This document shows, in pieces, positions 12,301 to 24,300 of a stretch of DNA of 64,000 nt. Each line of letters opens with the position of its first letter. Position 1 is the stretch's first letter. The notes below the pieces were generated by a model. It made no database searches, was not told where the DNA came from, and saw nothing but the letters and a program-made list of their open reading frames with translations. The position numbers were made by a program, and so were the translations under genes. The stretch comes from Liolophura sinensis (Eukaryota > Mollusca > Polyplacophora > Chitonida > Chitonidae), in the NCBI RefSeq assembly GCF_032854445.1, contig NC_088298.1, positions 6,497,504-6,561,503 on the forward strand. Reading direction: 5' to 3'.

Positions 12301-15300
12301 TGGTTTTTAGCTGTCTGCGGGTAGCCATGGTGGTAGGAGAGGTAGATGGGGTGAATAAAATTCTGGTGGATTTACTCTGAATGTGTGCTTTGTAAATGAA
12401 AGTTTACGAAAATGAAATAAGTTATTAATTATAATTTTAAATTTAATTTAAGCTCAAGTGACTTTATTTCCACCATTTTTATCCCTTTGGCACAACTGAA
12501 GGTGTGCTTTTGAATCTGGATTCATGACACACTGACACATATTTTGTTAGTACAACTGAATGTGTGCTATTGAATTTGGATTCATGACACACTAACATAT
12601 CTCATTAGTACAATTGAATGCTTGGTTTGAGTCTGGATTCATGACACACTAACATATCTCGTTAGTACAATTGAATGCTTGGTTTGAGTCTGGATTCATG
12701 ACACACTAACATATCTCGTTAGAACAGCTGAATGTGTACTTTTGAATCTGGAGTCATGACACACTGACACATATCTCGTTAGTACAACTGAATGTGTGCT
12801 TTTGAATCTGGAGTCATGACACACTAACACATATCTCGTTAGTACAACTGAATGTGTGCTTTTGAATCTGGAGTCATGACACACTAACACATATCTCGTT
12901 AGTACAACTGAATGTGTGCTTTTGAATCTGGATTCATAACACACCAACACATATCTTGTTAGTACAATTGAATGTGTGGTTTGAGTCTGGATTCATGACA
13001 CACTAACATGTATCTCGTTAGTACAGTTGAATGTGTGGTTTGAGTCTGGATTCTTGACACTAACACATATCTCGTTACAACTGAATGTGTGCTTTTGAAT
13101 CTGGAGTCATGACACACTGACACATATCTTGTTAGTACAACTGAATGTGTGCTTTGAATCTGGAGTCATGACACATTAACACATATCTCTTTAGTACAAC
13201 TGAATGTGTGCTTTTGAATCTGGATTCTTGACACACTAACATATATCTCGTTAGTACAACTGAATGTGTGCCTATGAATCTGGAGTCATGACACTAACAC
13301 ATATCTCGTTAGTACAACTGAATGTGTCCTTTTGAATCTGGATTCTTGACACACTAACATATATCTCGTTAGTACAACTGAATGTGTGGTTTTAAATCTG
13401 GAGTCTTGACACACTAAGACATATCTCGTTAGTACACCTGAATGTGTGCTTTGAGTCTGGATTCATAACACACTAACACATATCTCGTTAGTACAACTGA
13501 ATGTGTGCTTTTGAATCTGGATTCTTGACACACTAACATATATCTTGTTAGTACAACTGAATGTGCTTTTGAATCTGGATTCTTGACACACTAACATATA
13601 TCTCGTTAGTACAACTGAATGTGTGCTTTTGAATCTGGATTCTTGACACACTAATATATATCTTGTTAGTACAACTGAATGTGTGCTTTTGAATCTGGAT
13701 TCTTGACACACTAACATATATCTCGTTAGTACAACTGAATGTGTGCTTTTGAATCTGGATTCATGACACACTAACATATATCTCGTTAACACAACTGAAT
13801 GTGTGCTTTTGAATCTGGAGTCATGACACACTAACACATATGTCGTTAGTACAACTGAATGTGTCCTTTTGAATCTGGATTCTTGACACACTAACATATA
13901 TCTCGTTAGTACAACTGAATGTGTGCTTTTGAATCTGGATTCATAACACACTAACACATATCTCGTTAGTACAACTGAATGTGTGGTTTTCAATCTGGAT
14001 TCTTGACACACTAACACATATCTCGTTAGTACAACTGAATATGTGCTTTTGAATCTGGATTCTTGACACACTAACACATCTCGTTAGTACAACTGATTGT
14101 GTGCTTTTGAATCTGGATTCTTGACACACAAACATATATCTCGGTGGTACAACTGATTGTGTGCTTTTGAATCTGGATTCTTGACACACTAACACATATC
14201 TCGTTAGTACAACTGAATGTGTGCTTTTGAATCTGGATTCTTGACACACTAATATATATCTCGTTAGTACAACTGAATGTGTGCTTTTGAATCTGGATTC
14301 TTGACACACTAACACATATCTCGTTTGTACAACTGAATGTGTGCTTTTGAATCTGGATTCTTGACACACTAACATATATCTCGTTAGTACAACTGAATGT
14401 GTGCTTTTGAATCTGGATTCATAACACACTAACACATATCTCGTTAGTACAACTGAATGTGTGGTTTTGAATCTGGATTCTTGACACACTAACACATATC
14501 TCGTTAGTACAAATGAATATGTGCTTTTGAATCTGGATTCTTGACACACTAACACATCTCGTTAGTACAACTGATTGTGTGCTTTTGAATCTGGATTCTT
14601 GACACACAAACATATATCTCGGTGGTACAACTGATTGTGTGCTTTTGAATCTGGATTCTTGACACACTAATATATATCTCGTTTGTACAACTGAATGTGT
14701 CCTTTTGAATCTGGATTCTTGACACACTAACATATATCTCGTTAGTACAACTGAATGTGTGCTTTTGAATCTGGATTCTTGACACACTAACACATATCTC
14801 GTTTGTACAACTGAATGTGTGCTTTTGAATCTGGATTCTTGACACACTAACATATATCTCGTTAGTACAACTGAATGTGTGCTTTTGAATCTGGATTCTT
14901 GACACACTAATATATATCTTGTTAGTACAACTGAATGTGTGCTTTTGAATCTGGATTCTTGACACACTAACACATATCTCGTTAGTACAAATGAATATGT
15001 GCTTTTGAATCTGGATTCTTGACACACTAACACATCTCATTAGTACAACTGATTGTGTGCTTTTGAATCTGGATTCTTGACACACAAACATATATCTCGG
15101 TGGTACAACTGATTGTGTGCTTTTGAATCTGGATTCTTGACACACTAACACATATCTCGTTTGTACAACTGAATGTGTGCTTTTGAATCTGGATTCTTGA
15201 CACACTAATATATATCTCGTTAGTACAACTGAATGTGTGCTTTTGAATCTGGATTCTTGACACACTAACACATATCTCGTTAGTACAACTGAATGTGTCC

Positions 15301-18300
15301 TTTTGAATCTGGATTCTTGACACACTAACATATATCTCGTTAGTACAACTGAATGTGTGCTTTTGAATCTGGATTCTTGACACACTAACACATATCTCGT
15401 TTGTACAACTGAATGTGTGCTTTTGAATCTGGATTCTTGACACACTAACATATATCTCGTTAGTACAACTGAATGTGTGCTTTTGAATCTGGATTCTTGA
15501 CACACTAATATATATCTTGTTAGTACAACTGAATGTGTGCTTTTGAATCTGGATTCTTGACACACTAACACATATCTCGTTAGTACAAATGAATATGTGC
15601 TTTTGAATCTGGATTCGTGACACACTAACTCATATCTCGGTGGTACAACTGATTGTGTGCTTTTGAATCTGGATTCTTGACACACTAACATATATCTCGT
15701 TAGTACAACTGAATGTGTGCTTTTGAATCTGGAGTCATGACACACTGACACATATCTCGGTAGTACAACTGAATGTGTGGTTTTCAATCTGGAGTCATGA
15801 TACACTAACACATATCTCGTTAGTACAACTGAATGTGTGCTTTGAATCTGGATTCTTGACACACTGACATATATCTTGTTAGTACAACTGAATGTGTGCT
15901 TTGAATCTGGAGTCATGACACACTAAGATATCTTGTTAATACAACTGAATGTGTGCTTTTGAGCCTGGATTCATGACACACTAACACATATTTTAGTACA
16001 TGCACAAGTGAAATACTAGAGCATTTGTAAGATGGAATCCATGTACTCAGTTGAGGCTGAGTATATGTCTTTGTCTTACAGCAGATCATCTAGTTGTGAA
16101 GATTAAATTAAAAGGAAGATGGTGTACACATCTATGTACAACATAGGATAGCTACACAGAATGGAATGTAGGATAGATACACAGGATGGAATGTAGGCTA
16201 GCTACACAGAATGGAATGTACGGTAGCTACACAGAATGGAATGTAGGATAGCTACACAGGATGGAATGTAGGATAGCTACACAGAATGGAATGTATGGTA
16301 GCTACACAGAATGGAATGTAGGATAGCTACACAGAATGGAATGTAGGGTAGCTACACAGAATGGAATGTAGGATAGCTACACAGAATGGAATGTAGGGTA
16401 GCTACACAGAATGGAATGTAGGGTAGCTACACAGAATGGAATGTAGGGTAGCTACACAGAATGGAATGTAGGATAGCTACACAGAATGGAATGTAGGGTA
16501 GCTACACAGAATGGAATGTAGGATAGCTACACAGAATGGAATGTAGGATAGCTACACAGAATGAATGTAGGGTAGCTACACAGAATGGAATGTAGGATAG
16601 CTACACAGAATGGAATGTAGGGTAGCTACACAGAATGGAATGTAGGGTAGCTACACAGAATGGAATGTAGGGTAGCTACACAGAATGGAATGTAGATAGC
16701 TACACAGAATGGAATGTAGGGTAGCTACACAGAATGGAATGTAGGATAGCTACACAGAATGGAATGCAGGCTAGCTACACAGGATTGAATGTAGGCTAGC
16801 TACACAGAATGGAATGTAGGGTAGCTACACAGAATGCAATGTAGGATAGCTACACAGAATGCAATGTAGGGTAGCTACACAGAATGGAATGTAGGGTAGC
16901 TACACAGGATGGAATGTAGGCTAGCTACACAGAATGGAATGTAGGTAGCTACACAGAATGGAATGTATGAATAGCTACACAGAATGGAATGTAGGGTAGC
17001 TACACAGAATGGAATGTAGGGTAGCTACACAGAATGGAATGTAGGGTAGCTACACAGAATGGAATGTAGGATAGCTACACAGAATGGAATGTAGGGTAGC
17101 TACACAGAATGGAATGTAGGATAGCTACACAGAATGGAATGTAGGATAGCTACACAGAATGGATGTAGGGTAGCTACACAGAATGGAATGTAGGATAGCT
17201 ACACAGAATGGAATGTAGGGTAGCTACACAGAATGGAATGTAGGGTAGCTACACAGAATGGAATGTAGGGTAGCTACACAGAATGGAATGTAGGATAGCT
17301 ACACAGAATGGAATGTAGGGTAGCTACACAGAATGGAAATGTAGGATAGCTACACAGAATGGAATGCAGACTAGCTACACAGGATTGAATGTAGGCTAGC
17401 TACACAGATGGAATGTAGGGTAGCTACACAGAATGCAATGTAGGATAGCTACACAGAATGCAATGTAGGGTAGCTACACAGAATGGAATGTAGGGTAGCT
17501 ACACAGGATGGAATGTAGGCTAGCTACACAGAATGGAATGTAGGGTAGCTACACAGAATGGGATGTAGGATAGCTACACAGAATGCAATGTAGAGTAGCT
17601 ACACAGAATGCAATGTAGGGTAGCTACACAGAATGGAATGCAGGCTAGCTACATAGAATGGAATGTAGGGTAGCTACACAGAATGGGATGTAGGGTAGCT
17701 ACACAGAATGCAATGTAGGGTAGCTACACAGAATGGAATGTAGAGTAGCTACACAGAATGAAATGTAGGGTAGGTACACAGAATGGGATGTAGAGTAGTT
17801 ACACAGAATGGAATGCAGGCTAGCTACACAGAATGGGGGAGAGGGAGGGGGTTGGCCACCGTGTGATGACAATTGCTTGACAAATGTTCAACTTCACCTT
17901 CAGATAAATAAGAATTAATTTCTATTTCCAGTCATCGAGAAATTCAGTACACAGATCAAGTTCATCAGAAAGGTCAGATTTCAGTGGTTTTATTATCAGT
18001 CTCCTGTTATGTTTGAATTTATTTATTTATTGATTTATTTATTTATTTGTTGTTTTGAACAGTACTCAAGAATATTCCTCTTATGCCAAACTAAAAAATC
18101 CAGAAAATGGAATAAAAATGATATTGCAAGTCCACTTTTCATTTTTATTGAAAATGAAATGTTTCTAGTATTAAATTTGTACCCCTACTTCTTCTAAAAT
18201 GTGGAACAACTGGTCTGCTCATTTTAGCCAATAAATATGTAATTCTAGCAGGAATATTGAGTCTCTTTTTTCTATCATGGTTAGACCATCTAATGAACAA

Positions 18301-21300
18301 GATACTCATATCTTTACTTTTCCAAAAGGCTAGTAAAGAAATGTAACATTCTATAATTTCAACACTACTAATATCTGTCCAAGATTTGAGAAGAATTAAG
18401 GTACTTTACGATATACTGGATCTCTGAATAATCTACACAGTGTTCTTATTCAGCATACAATTTATGCGTAGCGTACAAATCCAATCTCCAGAATTGTCGC
18501 CTGTCACAGCCATACATGTAGCCCAGCACTACTCTCTGAGAGCAATGTTTATTATCTTTTCACTGGTTTTCACGCAAGCCCCAATGGGCATTATATCCAC
18601 CCTAATTCCTCAAATTTTTCGCATATGAAAGAGCAACTTTCAGTGCAATTTATGCACGTTTTTCATTTGATTGTGGGGGACAAAACTATGTTTTTGGCAT
18701 TGGCCAGGTACAGGGCTTCACAAAAGGTACAATTTTATCAGTCACTACAAAATAATACTTTCATTATTGAAGAATTACAGTAGCTGCCTGTGGTTCAAAT
18801 CCAAGTAATTCTGGTCAATCTTCTTTGCTTTTTTTTCCCCCATTAACATGAACATTAAATATAGAGTTCAGCCTACCAGAACTGGTAAAAGACTGGCAAC
18901 ACTTTTTTGATGACAGCTTTGAATTTGTTTTGTAATTGCAGTGTAAGTGCCATGAGACAGAGGGGGGAAAGTCAGTCGTCATACTCACGTCAATCTTCAC
19001 GCTCGTCTGTCAATTCCGAAACCTCGCAACAGCCCTCCCCCAAACCCTCCCTAAACGCCATTGCTGATGATGAGTCCAGTAAAGATATCGTCCAATCCAA
19101 CGCATCTTCAAAACACAACTGTAGCTCACATCCAGAAGAGAGTGTGGTTTCCATAGCTACGAACAGAATACCCACGTTTTTTAGCAACATGTCAAGCAGG
19201 TGTGTATGCACTAGTGTAGTACTACATTAAGATGAAAAATCACATTTTACGATTTATTTCTTTAATGCCTTATTCAAGAATTCTGCAAATGGAGGTTGGT
19301 TTTATTGGATTGGAGGAAACTGGAGTGTTGGGGATAAACCACCAACACAGATATTGTATTGATGGAAGACAAATGTTAGACTGTGGAGACAGTTTAGTAA
19401 TTTATTGTCACCAAGGCCCCACAAACAGCGAGGCTCTCCAGTTTTCTCTTTGCCACTGTATAATTGAGAAACTCTTGAGTATGGCATTATGCATGACATA
19501 TACAAGAATAAAAAAAAATGTTTAAATAAATTAAACAAACAAATCTATAGTTCCTTCACTTTGAAAACCTGGACACCATGACATAAGTGAGTAAGTTGTA
19601 AATCAGCATTCGCATATGGAGGCATTTTTTTAAGATATTTGTGAAAGGAGATGCAGAAAATGCTAATTTTTTGTTTTGGTCCAATTGTCAGTTTTGTGGA
19701 CATTCGGTTTCAAGAAGACGGTGAGATTCCTGTGGAGCATTTTCTACAAAGTTGCCAAAGTCTTGTCCCCTTGTTTGGTGAGATATGTTTTAACCTGTTT
19801 TTTCCTCTAGTTACACAGACTTGAAAGAAAAATGTCTTACATAGTTTACTTCCCTTGTCCTGAAATTAGATCCCTTTCTGTTCTCTATTTAAGTATTAAA
19901 CCATATGGGACTATGGAACAGTTTACAGTTTACTTTGTGAGTTTAGAAATGTGAGAAATTTTAAAATCTTAATAGTCATAGTTGATCACTGTGATCACAG
20001 TTAAATCACACCAGTACTTTCAAATGCTAGCTGCTTCGGAGAGTTAAACAGTTCCCTACCTTGGATGGGGGATAATCCATGCAGAGGGAGGTAATATATG
20101 TATTACAAAAACACAAGAGTTTTGACCTCTGGGGATGTTTTTGATTGGCTGCCTGTGATTAGTGAGATCAGGGTAATGTAATTCTTAAGGTGTTTATTCA
20201 AGCATGTTTTGTATCATGCTATTAAAATTATGCTTTTTGTAAAGCCATGAAATTGGCCAATTCAACCAAAGAAGTTTTGTCCCCAAAATTGAATTAATAA
20301 TGTTCCTAAATTGCACTGAGAGTTGCTCTTTCATATATGAAATGTGTGAGGAATTTGGGTAATCTGCAAATGACCTTTCATTGGGCGGGTTTGAAAACAC
20401 ACCTCATGTGTCCAAGCTTTATAAAGGCAGTTGCCTCCAACCACTAGAGCAAGGCTTACTCCCTCTGTACTGCCACTGTTATACATTCCGTGCCATCAGA
20501 CATCAATCCAGGTCAATTTTGTGTCTTTTCCAGACTGTTTACATGGTACAGCGTTTGCCCCGGTTAAAATGGATTATATAGGAAATATTCGGGTAAGTGT
20601 CTTGTGTAAATTTAAAACTGAACTGAAGTCTTTGTCTTTAAATGTAGCACATGAATTTATATCTGGATTGCATTCGTCCATCCATCCATTCAAGTGCCTG
20701 TGTCACTGACAATTCCGTGTTTCTTATCCAAAAACGGTTTTGCTAAGGAAGCTTGGGGCCTCTGTGGCCGAGGTGGTTGGAGTGCCAGTGGGGCCTCTCA
20801 CCGACGCAGTTGCTGTGAGTTCCAATTTCCTCCCACAATAACGCTGGCCGCTGTCGTATAAGTGAAACCTTCTTGAGTATAGTGCAAAAAAGCCATTCCA
20901 GTAAATATTTGTTATACAGAAATAGTTTAATAAAAGTACTCGGGGATTCCCACTGAAAAATTAGTCCTGATTGACAAAAAATGAGAGACAGACACTATTA
21001 ATTCACATGGTGCTTAACTTAAGAGGAATAGTAAGCAAAGTACTGGTCTGGTGTCATCAACATGGCATTCCAGTGAGGCAGCACTATAGAAATGTCAGAC
21101 CTGCTATCAGTAGACACTGTCATAATGTGGAAAGTGGCATTAAACCCCAATGAAACAGTGAAACAAACAGGCTTTGGAGAGGAAATGAGTGGTATAATAT
21201 AGTGGCCCTTTTTTCTTACTTATTTGGCTTGTTCATAANNNNNNNNNNNNNNNNNNNNNNNNNNNNNNNNNNNNNNNNNNNNNNNNNNNNNNNNNNNNNN

Positions 21301-24300
21301 NNNNNNNNNNNNNNNNNNNNNNNNNNNNNNNNNNNNNNNNNNNNNNNNNNNNNNNNNNNNNNNNNNNNNNNNNNNNNNNNNNNNNNNNNNNNNNNNNNNN
21401 NNNNNNNNNNNNNNNNNNNNNNNNNNNNNNNNNNNNNNGTACGTCTGCAGCAACCTGCGGATGGTCGTGGGTTTCCCCCGGGCTCTGCCCGGTTTCCTCC
21501 CACCATAATGCTGGCCGCTGTCCTATAAGTGAAATAATCTTGAGTACGACGCAAAACACCAGTCAAATAAATTAATAAATCAAGAAGACACAGTATATGT
21601 AAAAACACCTAATGATGCCTACTCGTCATATGACTGAAAAATTGTTAAGTATGACATTAAATCCCAAACATTTATTTATTCATTAACTAACCTTAATACA
21701 TAACTTCAGCACTTTCTGTATTGCGCTAATCATTCATGTCTCCTACAGGAAAGTTCTTGCTAGCCTTTCTACTAAATCTAGGCCCACTCTGTATACGCCA
21801 CGGCGATCAATTTTACAAAGTGCAGATAACCAAAGGTTTCCCACATTATATTTAATGATCTTCTGTCTAACGTACGTCATGCTAGTGTGCTCTTTGCCTG
21901 TAATTTGTAACTGTGACTTGTCTTGTCAGGTCATTGGAGTTAAACTTGCAATTGTTTATCATTTTGTCATGTCACTGGAGTTAAACTTGCAACTGTTCAC
22001 CAGATTATCATGTCATTGGAGTTAAACTTGCAACTGTTCATCATTTTGTCAGGTCATTGGAGTTAAACTTGCAATTGTTCATCATTTTCTCATGTCATTG
22101 GAGTTAAACTTGCAGCTGTTTACCAGTTTGTCATGTCATTTGAGTTAAACTTGCAACTGTTCATCATTTTGTCATGTCATTGGAGTTGAACTTGCACTTG
22201 TTCATCATTTTGTCATGTCATTGGAGTTAAACTTGCAGCTGTTTACCAGTTCGTCATGTCATTGGAGTTAAAGTTGCAACTGTTCATCATTTTGTCATGT
22301 CATTGGAGTTAAACTTGCAGCTGTTTACCAGTTTGTCATGTCATTTGAGTTAAACTTGCAACTGTTCATCATTTTGTCATGTCATTGGAGATAAACTTGC
22401 AACTGTTTACCAGTTTGTCAGGTCAATGGAGTTAAACTTGCAACTGTTCATCATTTTGTCAGGTTAATTGGAATTAAATTTGAAATTGTTTATCAGTTTG
22501 TCAGGTCATTGGAGTTAAACTTGCAACTGTTCATCATTTTGTCATGTCTTTGGAGTTAAACTTGGAGCTGTTCATCATTTTTTCATGTCATTGGATTTAA
22601 ACTTGCAGCTGTTTACCAGTTCGTCAGGTCATTGGAGTTAAACTTGCAACTGTTCATCATTTTGTCAGGTTAATTGGAATTAAATTTGAAATTGTTTATC
22701 AGTTTGTCAGGTCATTGGAGTTAAACTTGCAACTGTTCATCATTTTGTCATGTCTTTGGAGTTAAACTTGGAGCTGTTCATCATTTTTTCATGTCACTGG
22801 AGTTAAACTTGCAGCTGTTTACCAGTTCGTCAGGTCATTGGAGATAAACTTGCAACTGTTCATCATTTTGTCAGGTCATTGGAGTTAAACTTGCAGCTGT
22901 TTACCAGTTCGTCATGTCATTGGAGTTAAACTTGCAATTGTTCATCATTTTCTCATGTCATTGGAGTTAAACTTGCAGCTGTTTACCAGTTTGTCATGTC
23001 ATTTGAGTTAAACTTGCAACTGTTCATCATTTTGTCATGTCATTGGAGTTAAACTTGAAATTGTGTATCATTTTGTCATGTCATTTGAGTTAAACTTGCA
23101 GCTGTTCATCATTTTCTCATGTCATTGGAGTTAAACTTGCAGCTGTTTACCAGTTCATCATGTCATTGGAGTTAAACTTGCAACTGTTTGCCAGTTTGTC
23201 ATGTCATTTGAGTTAAACTTGTAACTGTTCATCATTTTGTCATGTCATTGGAGTTAAACTTGGAGCTGTTTACCAGTTCGTCATGTCATTGGAGTTAAAA
23301 CCTGCAACTGTTCATCATTTTGTCATGTCATTGGAATTAAACTTGCAGCTGTTTACCAGTTCATAGGTCATTGGAGTTAAACTTGCAACTGTTCATCATT
23401 TTGTCAGGTCATTGGAGTTTATTCGCATGCTTCTGCAGGAGGTTAAGTGATGGACAAGAGGAGTTATTGACCTGCATTACAAATGCGTATGGGAAAACAC
23501 TAAGGAACTATCACAGCTGGGTGGTAAGGGGCGTCTTTGCGGTGAGTTGATGCTGGCCCTCGTCCAGGGGCCACTTTTATAAACCTTCGTTAATCAAATT
23601 TTTCAAATAGTTTTGTTTGGGTTGACGACACACAAGGACCCTCATGATTTTAATGATAAAAGAAGTTGCAAAGAATTGATTTGTGGTTTTGTGGAACAGA
23701 GCTTAGAGTGTGGTGCATTCATGTAAAGGCATTATGTCTTTGTATGTTTGTTTATTTATATCAGTGTGTTTTACACCGTATTCTAGAAAATTTCACTTAC
23801 ACAGCAGCAGCTAGTATTATGGTGTGATGAAAGTGCACAGATCCAAGGGGAAACCTATGACCATCCACAGGTTCCTACGTCCTACCAGAGAGAAAGCCAG
23901 CATGATCCGGACTTGAACTTATATATATTAGATTACTGTTTGATGCTGTACTCAAGAATGCTTCTCTTACACAATGGTGACCGGCATTATTGTTAGAGAA
24001 AACTGGCCAGGTTTTAGAGGAAACTCACGACCCCCGCAGGTCTATAGTACAGCCAGCAGAGAAATATTTCTAAAGTCTTGTGGTTGGCTTTTTCAAAAAT
24101 GTATTTCCAGTATGAGTTTTCTTTTTGAATTTTTTCCATAGTTGGCTTAGAGATGTATCTTGAAGTGAGAAAAATTTCGAGAGTAAAAAGGAGTAACTTG
24201 TAGTTTCTACGGTTGTTAAACCTGATAATAAACAATATTAACCAGGTAACGAAGATCTATATACTTCACCACTTCTCCTATATACTTCACCACTTCTCCT

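Noticed and set aside
14549..15916. 455-codon open frame on the minus strand
   Set aside because: It lies wholly in the 60-bp satellite. The period is 20 codons, so absence of stops in one unit extends to all. It has no non-repetitive part and sits in an intron of the opposite-strand gene.
12490..17836. CRISPR-like arrangement of repeats
   Set aside because: Units are contiguous without unique spacers and the genome is eukaryotic; these are tandem satellites.
21216..21608. Frames reading through the N run
   Set aside because: Undetermined bases cannot support a coding call; the readable ends are SINE-A.
21766..21835. Candidate missing GLTP exon after CTCCTACAG
   Set aside because: In the phase required after exon 9 it stops at the fifth codon, and the other frames show no GLTP-like residues.
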